From Gordionus sp. m RMFG-2023 (lineage: Eukaryota; Nematomorpha; Gordioida; Chordodea; Parachordodidae): a stretch of DNA of 64,000 nucleotides. Under the pieces are notes generated by a model, which saw nothing but the letters and a program-made list of their open reading frames with translations, was not told the DNA's origin and ran no database searches. The translations under genes were made by a program, and so were the position numbers. The number at the start of each line of letters is the position of its first letter. The stretch's first letter is position 1. Below, piece by piece: positions 49,079 through 60,486 of the stretch. The DNA lies in contig NC_088776.1 in NCBI RefSeq assembly GCF_954871325.1, forward strand, positions 52,904,569-52,968,568, in the 5' to 3' direction.

Positions 49079-49467
49079 CAGGCGCGTGACCAAGGGGGGA
49101 AATGGTAAATCCCCCACCCCACATATAGCAAATTTCCTATACTCGTAAATATCATTTTAAGATAATAAAAATTTCTCTCTTACACCCTTCTCTACCCTCC
49201 TCTCCCCCAAAAAATGTATACAATATATCACTATAAGGAAGAATTTGAAAGAAAAATCAGTAAAAGTTAACGACAAAAATTCAAAATTTTTATGAAAAAA
49301 AACATTTTAATATATAAAAAAAGTGAAACCTCTAAATTATTTTTAAAATAATATAATATAGCCAAAGGGTCTACAATAAGTGAACCTATAGATCTCCAAT
49401 AAAACGTAAAGGGAAAAAATTCATCTAATAGTGCGTCCTCTTTATGAAAATATTGGCTACGCCTATG
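49079..49467 (+). mobile_element. Non-autonomous hAT-like element
   Basis: Left CAGGCGCGTGACCAAGGGG, right reverse-complemented CATAGGCGTAGCCAATATT. Flanks CCCGAAAA and GCCTAAAG agree at 5 of 8. Confidence 0.4.
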
Positions 49468-49549
49468 GCCTAAAGTATAATGCGAAAAATGAATTTTTAT
49501 TTAGTTATATAACGGTATTTTGGAGCTTGGGATCGCAAATGTCCCTCGC

Positions 49550-49738
49550 TAGGGTTCTTAAAAAGCCCGATTCGGATCGATTATTAAAAATGACCCGATT
49601 AAGATTTTAGTCAAAATAATATTATGTATAAGCCTGGGAGATTTTGCTCATAGATGGTGAGAAAGGTTTGGACCTCTACAAATCTCGAATCTTGAATTAT
49701 TATTATGGCTAATCGGGCTCTTAACAACCCTACTCACC
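49550..49738. repeat. Palindromic element, family B copy
   Basis: CTTAAAAAGCCCGATTCGG faces CTAATCGGGCTCTTAACAACC. The centre has TAAGCCTGGGAGATTTTGC and GGTTTGGACCTCTAC. Confidence 0.55.
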
Positions 49739-51227
49739 TATAATCATGCGAGAAACTTTTGTTCCAACTGTTTTTAGTATATTAATATATTGGTGCCATT
49801 TTAAAATAATTTTTTTTCAGTTTTTTTTTGTGATTCTTTTGGCAAAAGTTGTCATTAAAATTTAAAAAATAACAACTATATCTTGAAATAACAAAGCCAC
49901 TAAATTAGATAATTATTTAAAATGTATTTAAAATATGGAAACTACGAATTATTTCGGTCCCAAAGATAGAGCGTATATAAATTAAGGTCCAGGGAAGGGG
50001 GCCCCTTCTACTCTCTAATTTTTTCGTCCATTTATTTTATTATATAGAGTAATAAAACCTTCAAAAATTTTAGACAAAAAATATTTATTAGTTGACAGAT
50101 CAACCATATCGTTATTTGGTTTTATTGGAATGTCGATCGTTTAGATGGGCGTTGTCCTATATTTCATTATTTTTATTTTTTTTTCCAACTTAAAATCAAT
50201 TATGGACAGCTATTTTTTAAATTTTTTTTTAAAAAAATCTGAAATTGTAGAAAATGTATAAATCAATATGTGTAGAATACCTAACCTTATAAATTTCAAT
50301 TTTTAATATATATATTTTTAAGAAAAACAATATTTAGTAAATTTTATGAAAAAAAAAATTAATTTGTGAATTAATATTATTTGAAATTTATAGCATAGGT
50401 ATATTCTACACATATTGTAACACTTTCCCGCCAAAATTAGTTTTTTAAGTGAAAAATAAACCGGATCAATAAGAGATTTTTTTTTTACCAAACTATCTCA
50501 TTAATCTTTCTTGATTTGGCGGACTTAATTAATGGTATATTTTGTCCAATAAAATATAAATACTCTGCAACATAACCTAAATGATTAGAGACCACTGGTG
50601 ATGATCGTTTTCAGTGCTTTTAAACTCTCTCCCTCTAATTCCAACTGTCGAGGAACTTAATTTCTACCAAAAAAAATTTTTTTTTCATTATTATTAAATA
50701 TAACATTCATTCCCCCGTCAATTAAAATCTACGATTGACATTTATTTTGTATAAAGGATAGCCTAATAAAAATAATTGATAATAATTTATTATTACATGT
50801 TTTATATTTAATCAATAATTATGAGGTAAAAAAAATGATTCTTAATTCTTGTAGATTAACAAGTTTTCAGGAAAAAAATTACGTAACGAAAAAAAATACA
50901 TAAGTGTTTACTTGACACATGGGTTAATTATTTTTACTCCGGTAATAAAAAAAAAATAGAAAATAAAAACACAATTTATAATGATATTACATATTATAAA
51001 TCTATTATCTCTTTTGAAACTCCTTTTATTTTATTTTTCAGATTCCGTTTTTTATTATTATTATTATTATAAAAAACAAAAATATTGCAGAAAATCATAT
51101 TAAATTTATTGTCATTCAGTTTGGGGTTTGGACAAAAAATTTTTTTTTTACCTCAAAAGAAAATATTAAATAAAAAATTATTTAAAACAGTATGTGTTTT
51201 TCTTCTTGTACCGATCTTGACCAAAGG

Positions 51228-51236
51228 TATATAAAG
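51228..51236 (+). promoter_or_regulatory. Candidate TATA box of the bHLH gene at 51385
   Basis: TATATAAAG after GACCAAAGG, about 150 bases upstream of the ATG. Better context than the generic A/T runs around it. Confidence 0.35.
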
Positions 51237-51384
51237 TCTTAAAAATTAAAGAAAAAATTTATAAATCAATTTTAAAAATTTATTATTAAAAAAAAATTTT
51301 AATTTCGTATTTTATTTTATTTAATTTTAAAAAAAAATTATAATTTTTTTGCATAATATTTTATATAAAACGAAGTAACATATA

Positions 51385-52077
51385 ATGATAATTCAAATTC
51401 CTACTATGCACTGTTACGATGCTACCTCTGCAGGAACAGGGCTTCAACTGTTCGAAAATGAAAGAAGCTTTAGCCATTCAACAGAAGATACAAATATAAA
51501 CGATGAGATCCAGTCCTCGATTGCATCTATATTACCCCAAAGCGCTTCTATCTCGAAAGGTGGGGCTAAACGAGTCAAGAAAGACAAAATTACCACCAAA
51601 ATGATGCCCTCTCCACAAAACTTCAAATTTCGAAACAACGCGCGGGAGCGAAAAAGGACAGCGATGATGGGCGAGGCATTCACACGGCTCAACAGTATGG
51701 TGCCCAGCGAGCCGAAAAGGTTTACTCGCATGAATACTCTCAAGGGAGCCATAGAATACATCAATTTTCTCAAGGATATCTTAGGTTCCGATCAAACACT
51801 CAAATCTCAAAATGAAAACCAACCCAACGGTCACACCGATTCGGTCAATGTTAAAAGAGATGATGATGAACTGAATTTGGAGGAGCTATTAATGGTAAAG
51901 GATGGAGAGAACACAGATGTGTATGACCTGAACAACGTAAACTTCGATATTACCAATTTTAGCGGGCCATCGAACAATAATTTCAATTGTTCTTTCGATT
52001 ATTATGGTTTGGATACAGATATTGAGGATATCTTGATGGGATGTATTAAGCAGGAAGGAAATGACTTTCTTTTTTAG
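51385..52077 (+). CDS. Divergent basic helix-loop-helix transcription factor
   Basis: Single-exon frame of 230 residues from ATG at 51385. The bHLH spans about residues 82-133: basic part RNNARERKRT carries the E-R-x-R residues that contact an E-box, helix 1 GEAFTRLNSMVP, helix 2 TLKGAIEYINFLKDIL. The loop (SEPKRFTRM) is one residue shorter than in Twist, and the usual Lys at the start of helix 2 (LSK) is Arg. N-terminal 60 residues Ser/Thr-rich, a basic patch KRVKKDK at 62-68 may be a nuclear signal, and the C-terminus is acidic (residues 155-175, 210-230), like an activation domain. Class A bHLH, nearest by eye to the Twist/Atonal/ASC superfamily, but the exact orthologue is unclear. It lies 1.4 kb upstream of Twist on the same strand. 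Confidence 0.88.
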   Translation: MIIQIPTMHCYDATSAGTGLQLFENERSFSHSTEDTNINDEIQSSIASILPQSASISKGGAKRVKKDKITTKMMPSPQNFKFRNNARERKRTAMMGEAFTRLNSMVPSEPKRFTRMNTLKGAIEYINFLKDILGSDQTLKSQNENQPNGHTDSVNVKRDDDELNLEELLMVKDGENTDVYDLNNVNFDITNFSGPSNNNFNCSFDYYGLDTDIEDILMGCIKQEGNDFLF

Positions 52078-52147
52078 TGACCTGTTTCTCCTAGTATATC
52101 ATTTATATTACAAAACGTTTCGAAGCAACTTAAAAATAGGTATAATG

Positions 52148-52153
52148 AATAAA
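52148..52153 (+). terminator. Candidate poly(A) signal of the bHLH gene
   Basis: AATAAA about 70 bases past the stop codon; further AATAAA copies follow near 52170. Confidence 0.4.
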
Positions 52154-53518
52154 TGTGATTTTTTTAAATAAAATAAAATATTCATTATTTTTTTGAAGAG
52201 ACAGGCGAATATATTTATATTATAATTTTTAATCTTTATTTTTATTAAATTTAGTCTTCTTCTAGTGATCGGAAAGAAATGGCCCGAATATGCAGAATCA
52301 TTACGAAATATTTTATGTTTATAATTTATACCTTAAAAATAAAAATAAATTGCAATATAATTATATAAATGTCAAATTTTATTTTTTTACATATTAAAAT
52401 TAGAATATGTTTATTTTTTAAATAGTATGTGTATATATAATATCTATTATTAAAAAAAAATTGTTTCATATATATATATTTATTTATTAATATTTATAAA
52501 GGCTGACACGTGCAATCAATTATTGATTATTGAAATTTTTTTTTGTAAATTTTATTTATCAAAGTCGAATATAATAAAAATCTATTATTTATAAACTAAA
52601 TATAGAGTTTAGTATTTAAAGCCATTTTTCGAAGTAAAAATGACCACCTCCCTCCTTTTTCAAAAATTTACCTGACTATATAATTTTAACCTATTTTTTT
52701 TTAATTAAAGAAACTTTCATTTAAGTGTGATTTTTTTATATTGAAAAAAAATGATGAAATTTTGAGAGAGTCAAGATACTAATAAATTTAAAATTTTAAT
52801 ATACTTAACCCCAAATATCCTTAGGATAGATTCTTCCTCTAACTAGCAAAAAATTGGTATATAGGGTAAGAGATTATACTTGAAAATTTTTAAATGCTTA
52901 TAATAACCATACCTGGATGTTTTTCGTTAATATAATTACTTAGGCATGTCCAAATAACGTATATATATTTTTTGCTATATATAAGAATCAAATCTAACTT
53001 TCTTTGTTTTCCCCTTTAATTAGATGGCAATGCAATCCAATTAATTCAAACACCCACCAAGTCATTATATATTTTTTTAAATTTAATATAATGGGAAAAA
53101 AATATTAAAACCATGTTTAAATTTAGTTTTGGTATAATCAAAGATTTTATACTTAAATTTTATTTTCAAAATAAAATAAAACGGATGAGAAAATAGGGAT
53201 TTTTTTTTTCAATTTAATCCTTGCAATATAAGTTTCCTGTCAGTAAAATGATAATTCACAATAAAAAAAATCAGTTATAATATAAGAATTACAATATGGC
53301 TTTTAGTCTTATATTTTGAAAATTCGCTTGACTTTTATTTAATACATATTATTCTTGGTGCCAAATAAATTCCTTAATTCACATTCCGCCAATCACAAAT
53401 ATTTTATATAATATGATAGACACATTTTGAACAAATTTTTAATTTTTGAAATCTTATTTTTTTTTAAAAAAAAAATAGGTTTGATTTATTTTTTATTCTC
53501 TTCATTTTAAAAATTTAA
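52154..53518. other. Spacer between the two bHLH genes
   Basis: AT-rich with long T and A runs. No element or motif was assigned. It presumably holds the Twist promoter. Confidence 0.45.
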
Positions 53519-54463
53519 ATGGAAAATTCTTTCGAAAATAATTACGATTTCAAAAAGAGAGAAATCATCTTTAAGGCCGAAAGTGTGGTAAATATTCCCA
53601 AACATTGCAAGAAATCCCACAAGAAACGGCAGCACAAAGAGACCATTGCCATCAACCGCGTCGCGAATACTCCTAATGTCGCCACGAGAGAAAGTAAGAA
53701 AAAACGCAATAATAACTCTTACTACGCGAATTGCAATCAATCTAACGCTAACGGGCCTTCCCCCTTGATACCACGTATCGATTACAATTTATCTCCCAGT
53801 TTTAATTGCCCTTTACCCGATCTGATTTTAGAAAAATCTAAAAATTTGAAAGAAAAAAAACATGTATATAGTATAGTTGGTGATTTAGGAATGAGGATAG
53901 AACCCGCAAATGAAAAGATATCTTCCTTAGAAGAATTTCAAAATCAGAGAATCATGGCTAACGTCCGAGAACGTCAAAGAACCCATTCTCTCAACCAAGC
54001 TTTCTCAACTCTCCGGCGCATCATTCCCACTTTACCTTCCGACAAGCTCAGCAAAATACAAACACTCAAGTTGGCCACTAGGTATATAGCCTTCCTGTAT
54101 TACGTTTTAGAGGACGACGAAGAGAAAGAGTCAAGCCGTGCGGCATGCAACGATAATTGCACTTCTGAGTTTTTAAGAAGGAGGAAGGATCTAGAACCGA
54201 AAACGAGTTACGAACTCAACTATTATACTTCCGGCATGTCGTCAGAGATTGCTAAAAGAGATGAAGAAGAAGGATTCGACAAAGTTACCAGTAATAACAG
54301 AAGATTCGTATCGAGTATGGGGTTAAGTACCTTGAGCGATGCTACCTTGGATATCAGTAACGATTTGGGTTACTGTTTTGCGCTGTGGCGGATGGAAGGA
54401 TCAAAACATATATCGAACTCACGACCCTCACATGATAATATTCAAGCAATTATGTATGAGTGA
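53519..54463 (+). CDS. twist: Twist-family bHLH transcription factor
   Basis: Single-exon frame of 314 residues. The Twist bHLH lies at about residues 137-197: [49 protein letters not shown], nearly identical to Twist proteins across animals. [12 protein letters not shown] at about 283-294 is the Twist WR box (consensus SVWRMEGAW), the diagnostic second motif. N-terminal basic clusters [10 protein letters not shown] (31-40) and RESKKKR (57-63) fit nuclear signals. The linker between bHLH and WR box is long (about 85 residues) and partly acidic. Known role of the family: mesoderm specification and mesenchymal differentiation, binding E-boxes as homo- or heterodimers with E-proteins. The ATG at 53519 is the first in frame and the coding region has no intron. 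Confidence 0.95.
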   Translation: MENSFENNYDFKKREIIFKAESVVNIPKHCKKSHKKRQHKETIAINRVANTPNVATRESKKKRNNNSYYANCNQSNANGPSPLIPRIDYNLSPSFNCPLPDLILEKSKNLKEKKHVYSIVGDLGMRIEPANEKISSLEEFQNQRIMANVRERQRTHSLNQAFSTLRRIIPTLPSDKLSKIQTLKLATRYIAFLYYVLEDDEEKESSRAACNDNCTSEFLRRRKDLEPKTSYELNYYTSGMSSEIAKRDEEEGFDKVTSNNRRFVSSMGLSTLSDATLDISNDLGYCFALWRMEGSKHISNSRPSHDNIQAIMYE

Positions 54464-54568
54464 TAGAAATATATTTATTTAAGGTTTGAGTATTTATTTA
54501 TTTAGATCTGATATTTATTATACCGTTATACATAATATTAAATTATAATGATATAATTATAGAGCTGT

Positions 54569-54574
54569 AATAAA
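54569..54574 (+). terminator. Candidate poly(A) signal of twist
   Basis: AATAAA about 105 bases after the stop codon; the composition makes chance hits common. Confidence 0.35.
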
Positions 54575-55442
54575 ATTAATTATGTGTTTATTATAGAAGA
54601 AAAAAACAACTTAAAAAACACAATATACCCATTACACATTTCCTGTTCAATTTAGTTTCAATATCTTATGTTAGAAATTTTTTTAATTTTCCACTAATTG
54701 TTACTGAACCATTAGAGCAATATTTTGATTGACCTATAATAAACTTATAACATTCCAAACCCTCCACATTTTCAAGAAAAAAATATTATGAAAAATCTGG
54801 ATTTACAGATGAGACAATTTTTACATTATTAGAAATCATAATATATATTTTTTTTATTTTAACCCTCAGTGGGGTGACAAGCGTTTTAGAATTAATATTA
54901 CATAAGAACGGTTAATTATTATGATCTAGAATCTTCAGTAGCTATATTAAATTTATCTTGGAATAAATACTCCAAATTTTATTGATTTTTGTTCAGTAGT
55001 TTTTTGCTTGCTCAAATTAGATTTAGTATACTATACGAATACATTAGAATTCTAATTTTTGGGGTCGTTAATATAAGCGGCTATAAAAAAAAATAGGTTC
55101 TAGAAGATTATACAGACCTCTATAAGTCATGGAATTTGATGAGTGGAAAATTTTTTCCCCAAAAATAAAAATTTTAATTACTCTTAAACATGTTCGAGCG
55201 ACACCTAATAATTTATAAAAAAAAACTCATGAATTTATTTATTTTTTTTAAAAAGAATAAATTAGACATTTATTATAATCTTTGTAATAAAAAAGTAACA
55301 AATATGTACTTTATTTTATATAAAATAAACCAAGGAATATATGTGGAAATCGAAATATTATTTTAAGTTCACTAAAAAGTATATTAGGTTAGGAATGTGC
55401 ACCTTTGAATCTCGTAATGATTTAGTTTTCACTCACCAGGAA
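54575..55442. other. AT-rich spacer downstream of twist
   Basis: No gene or repeat recognised, apart from a GTGAGT donor-like motif on the minus strand near 55433 directly beside the family C element. Confidence 0.45.
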
Positions 55443-56219
55443 ACAGGGAGATGTGCCATAAATGGCCATGTTTGAAGATGACCACCACCCTTTAACTTTT
55501 TTTATTTATTAGATCAATTTTTCTCCAAAATTCGTCAAAATATATATATATTTATGCTATGTAACTTACTTAATTTCATTTATTATATAGACCAATCGAA
55601 TAAAAAAAAATATATTTTAAATAAACTGTTTTTAGTATACCTCTTTCCAGAAAAATCACATTACACATTTTTTTATGGGGCAAAAATCACTAATTTAGCT
55701 TATACTGATATTATATAATGCCTATTATTCTTAGGCATTTAGCATCATTCACATATAAAAAAATAAAGCTTGCAAGTTTTATATAATAGACATATAAAGG
55801 CCCGGAATAATAATAGACAAGTGAATATTGACCGGCCATCTTTCATGCATTCATATTGGAATGAAAAGCTCTCACAAAACAAAGGGTAATTTTATATTGA
55901 AATAAGAATGTTTAACAAAAAGAGAGTTAAGATATTAATTTATAAAATATTACCATTCAATATTTGATGATAAATTGAGATGTTTTACTAATTAAATTAG
56001 GGTATTATAATTTAAAATTGATCGGCCAGAAAAAACAACTCCACATAACCTCATCTAGCTCATAAACCATCATAGATAGAGCTATGGTTCAAATTTTATT
56101 TTAAAGATTATGAAATGGGCTACACATTCACATAAAATTTATTTGGTTAAACCCAAATCTTAATGCATATTTTTGAAAAAAGCAAAAAACATGGCCATTT
56201 ATGGCACATCTCCACTACA
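55443..56219. mobile_element. Terminal-inverted-repeat element, family C copy 1
   Basis: Starts GGGAGATGTGCCATAAATGG and ends, reverse-complemented, TGTAGTGGAGATGTGCC. Aligned with copy 2 at 60487-61350 over most of its length (GACCACCACCCTTTAAC, CCTCATCTAGCTCATAA). No open frame, so non-autonomous. Confidence 0.7.
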
Positions 56220-56220
56220 T

Positions 56221-56330
56221 GATGAGCTTCTTGTGAAGGTAAGGCAGGATCGCGATGATTATTCTCAAGTCCGGAGATGGAACGGGAAGAGAATGTTTTA
56301 AAACCGGAAACATTTATGATACGAGAGGAA
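56221..56330 (-). other. GC-richer, multi-frame-open stretch beside family C copy 1
   Basis: All three minus frames are open for 25 or more codons, one reading MFPVLKHSLPVPSPDLRIII, AILPYLHKKLIM. Across the inserted element the flank continues CCTGTTTCCTG with donor GTGAGT. This may be a host exon hit by the element, but the frame cannot be chosen. Confidence 0.25.
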
Positions 56331-56442
56331 ACAGGAACACGATTTGAAAGAAAAACATTTTGGAACTTTCCGGTGATTTAAAAAAAACACTTAAACTCAA
56401 TAAAATCGCTTAGTAAAAGCAAAATATAATAATAAATCGATG

Positions 56443-56662
56443 TTGTTAAACGACTCGATTTAAGCCGATTTTTTTTAAAAGAGCCTACTTAATATTCTAT
56501 CCAGAAAAACGTTACACAAGCCTGAAGATTTTGCTCATAAATGGCAGAAAAGTTTAGACATCTATTAGACAAATCGCGAGACTTGGGCAATATTTTCCTG
56601 ACAAAAATATTGAGTTAACAGTTTTCAGAAAAAATCGGCCCAAATCCGTTTAACAAAACTTC
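56443..56662. repeat. Palindromic element, family B copy
   Basis: TGTTGTTAAACGACTCG and CGATTTAAGCCGATTT at the left face AAAATCGGCCCAAATCCG and TTTAACAAAA at the right. Confidence 0.6.
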
Positions 56663-56735
56663 CAAAGAACACACTTTTTAATTTAAAAAAAATCTATCAC
56701 TTAAAACACAAAACAATCAATCTTAAAATGTCTAC

Positions 56736-56809
56736 CAAATTCCTGATCCAAGTTTTCTCATTATGCTGATATTGGCCAAGGGTCGGGACCCTGACAATAT
56801 AGCTATTCT
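56736..56809 (-). CDS. Candidate exon of an unidentified minus-strand gene
   Basis: 74 bases between acceptor GGTACTGTCAG and donor GTAGAC. Reads ENSYIVRVPTLGQYQHNEKT, WIRNL. One of several minus-strand pieces between 55 and 63 kb with usable splice sites. No family recognised. Confidence 0.3.
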
Positions 56810-57878
56810 CTGACAGTACCAGAACGTTCCGAAAAATTATGTATGATCATTGGAAAAGAAAATCTTTAAATTTAAAACCTGAATCTACGAAAGAAAATAC
56901 AATTCATATAAATTTTATTTTTTTAAACATTCGTAAAATTGATAAATATATAGCATTTATTTATATCATATCTCACTATAACGCAGTGTAAAATTAGCGT
57001 CACTAAAAAATGAGGTGGGAGAATTTTTAAGTAAAATAAGTGGGAGCGATACCTTTTTGGAATATTGTTTTCATCAGAATAATATAATTTAGTCAAAAAA
57101 TGGGAGCAAAGACGTCGTTATTTTTGTAAAATAATACATGACATCCAATTCCAGTACAATAAAGAATGATATAATAATATGACAAAATTTGCTGTAACTC
57201 ATCTTATTCAGTAATTTTTATATATATGGTGAGTGATAATTATATTTAAACTATAAATATTTGAAGATAAGGCTTACACTTGAATCCGTCATAATGACGT
57301 TCTATAAATACCACGATCATATTCAACAATATTTAATACGGAATTAAATTTACAATATTAGAATTCTTTCAAATCATCGGGGACATTTATTGACCTCCCA
57401 TTCAAATCCATATATTATTTCCTCATCATTTCATACAAGATTCGCTTTATGCAAATATGATCCATACAGATAGGATAGCTAAATAGATAAGATCGCGTAA
57501 ATTTAATATGCAATATTTGTAATCATATAGGAATAGGCATCTATTAACCTATTACGATTTTCTAATAGGTAAGGAGTTAATTCTCGTTGATTTTGTGTCT
57601 CTCATTTTTCCTTCAATATTTTATTAAACCAAATTTATTTAATTTCCCTAATGTTTTGAGCAATTTCCATATTTAAACATTCATGTGGAAATTATAAAAA
57701 GTATTATAGCATCTATATTAACCAAGGATATCCGCAAACGACTGTAAAGAATCGTTTTCCTAATTGAATTTCCAGCTTTAGGCAAACTTATTGTTATTGT
57801 GTTTGAAGCCTTAAATGATTAGTTTATAGAAATAGAACCTCTCATATCAAGGATAGGATTTAAAAAAATATTTTTTAC

Positions 57879-57988
57879 AGATTTCATGGGTACAAAGTTT
57901 TATAACCATTAGTGCCATCGCTGAAAAAATCTCTTCTTTAACATAAGATAGAACTCTAGAAGCCTGAAGGATTAAGGGATCTTTTAAA
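57879..57988 (-). CDS. Candidate exon of an unidentified minus-strand gene
   Basis: Open frame with helical, protein-like content: LILQASRVLSYVKEEIFSAM, ALMVIKLCTHEI. Donor GTAAAA after ATCT (57879). The acceptor is either TTTATAG (exon from 57988) or TTTAAAAG (from 57980); the second gives a phase that joins the candidate exon 58218-58286. No motif identified. Confidence 0.35.
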
Positions 57989-58217
57989 CTATAAATATAA
58001 AATATGCACCTGCTGCATTTAAAAAAACTTATAACCAGTTTATAAAAATATTTTTGACAGATCAAAGAATTTAATAAATTAATATATATTATATTCAGAC
58101 AAGCTAAACTTGATCCCTGGTTCTTTAGTTTAAAAAATGATAGATAATATATCTATCGCAGATGATTAGATGTAGCCTTATGGTCACCCCAAGCGACGAG
58201 AAGAAGTTATAACTTAC

Positions 58218-58286
58218 AAACTGTACTCAATGAAGCCATATAATTTTGCCACGCGACTTTACAATTCAAATCTACATCTAAGCTAC
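58218..58286 (-). CDS. Candidate exon of an unidentified minus-strand gene
   Basis: 69 bases between acceptor GAAATTCTTTAG and the consensus donor GTAAGT. Reads SLDVDLNCKVAWQNYMASLS, TV. Splice sites on both sides are among the best in the window. Joined to 57980 the frame stays open. Confidence 0.35.
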
Positions 58287-58289
58287 CTA

Positions 58290-60486
58290 AAGAATTTCAA
58301 GTATATAATCCCATTTTTAAAATTCTTGTGAGGTGTTCATATTCCACAAATGAGCTCTTGAGGGTTAAGATATATAATTTAATTTTAAATAAAAATATTA
58401 CTAAAAATGGAAAGATAGATGTTCAATTTATTTTGTTTATATATTCCATTGCTATCTTTATAAATAACCGATTTTGAACTTAATATTTTTTTTAAAACTA
58501 CTTAAAATTTTTTTTTTATTACTCCTTTATATTTATAATTCTTACTTTTTATTCCTATCAAATATATTTATATTAATTTAACCATATTGAGTATTTAGTG
58601 GTTTTTTTTTAAAAAGTTTTGTTTTGATACAAGCAATTTTTACCGCAAAACGTTTTTTAAAAAATATATTTAGATATTAATACCTTTTCTTTCTTTAAAG
58701 AGAAAAGGGTCTTCTTCATTAATAACATAATTTTATTCTTATTTTTAAACTCTTTTTGAACTTTTTTATAATCTCTCTTTCCCAATTCTTGTAATTAAAC
58801 TTGGCCGGATAATAAAATTACAAAGAAGGAGCAAAAGTGTTTTTATTTAATTTCATATTAGAAAAATAATTTTTTTTTTAATTTTTAAATCAAAACATAA
58901 ATCCCTTCTTTCTTTTTTTTTGCGTTTTAAAATAATTTCCGGTATTAAAAAAAAGGATTTAAAACAACAGACCAGTCGACGGGCCATGAAAACTATCTTA
59001 AAATGTGTTTTAGTAGGCCTAGGTTTAATAAATTAGTATCGCTACGCCCCTAGTTCAGAATTAGGTACGAACCTTATGGCCGGATTTGTTGAATTCGTTG
59101 CTATTTTTTTAAACACAAATTGATTTTTTTTCTAATTTTAGAAATGTATCTTTGGACAAATACATTTGATTAGTTCCTAAATTCGGTAAGATTGAGCTAT
59201 GATGAGATATTTAGTATACTCTTTTAGATAATCGTTTTTGTTTAAAGGGGGGGAGGGGAGGGATATCACAAAGAAACTTCTGTTTGTCCTGCCTATTTTG
59301 AAGTCAAAATAGACAAAATCGTCAATTTACAGTTTTTATATAGTGTGTACAATTGCTATAATTGGGTAATTGCTAAGCTAATTCGGCTCAATCTGCAGGC
59401 GCTTCCGTTAACATTAAGGTGTTAATTTTTATTAGTTTCTTCCAAATTTGAGCTTCTATCTTTTTTTAAAAAAACCCTAAGATAAAGTAATAGTTTTCGG
59501 CTAAAAAACTTTGTTTAGCCTGTTTTTTTAACCCGGCTAAAAATTGACTTAAACGGTTAAAAGTATAATAATTACTCATTAATTGCAGGTAGCGGGAGGA
59601 AATAATATATTATACAATAGACAACACTCTCGTTGGAAACAGTTATAATTATAAATTTGATGGAAATTTTTTTTTATTTTCTTTTTTTTAAATTTCGGAA
59701 GAAAAGGAAGCTTTTCAACAAATTTTAAATTTTTTTTTTTACAGTTTAAAAAATAAAAAACACATTTGTTTTCAATTATAATGTTAAAAACTCGTATATC
59801 AAAAAATATTCGTAATACCATCATCGCATTCGTATTATTATAATTATATATAAATATAATATAACCATATTAAAACTGAAAGCAGAATGTAAAATATAAT
59901 AATCAAATCAAACAACACATACTTAAAACAATAATACATAAACATAACTACATAATAATCTTATAGTAGAGTTGAAATTTATTTCATTGATTTCCTTTCC
60001 TATAAAGTTTTAAATTATAAAGTATAAAATATAAATATCAATAATTTAAGAATTTCGAAATATTGACCAAAATATCTAAATTTTTAGCTGTAAGGGAATA
60101 AAGATTGTTCACAATTATGCTTTTCAATTTAAGAAATATTTGGAATGGCCATCCAAACCTTTTAAAATAATTCTAGGAATGTATTGCAAGTTCCAATCCC
60201 AGGGGAATATTCTTAAGCCGTTAATTTGATAGGGTATTGGTATTTTGATGGATACATTTTCCACGTTATGAAAAATCTTGATGTATAAATATATTTATTT
60301 TAATGAATGGTAAATACAAATCAATTATCAGCTAAGCCTAACGTCAATGAAAAAATTAATATATAAATCAGCCTATCCTCAACAATAATGGTTAAAATGG
60401 TGCTGAACTTAGATGGATGTCTTATTTGGTCTTCGCGGTTCGACCTGTCAAAACCATGTGGGCATTAACAATTTTAGAAAAATATA
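58290..60486. other. AT-rich intergenic or intronic sequence
   Basis: No firm feature. TACGCCCCTAGTTCAG near 59043 looks like a transposon terminus without a partner. Small open frames on both strands are low-complexity. Confidence 0.45.

Noticed and set aside
51444-51773. Minus-strand frame of 109 codons
   Set aside because: Antisense of the bHLH domain of the gene at 51385.
53507-53740. Minus-strand frame of 77 codons
   Set aside because: Antisense of the twist N-terminus.
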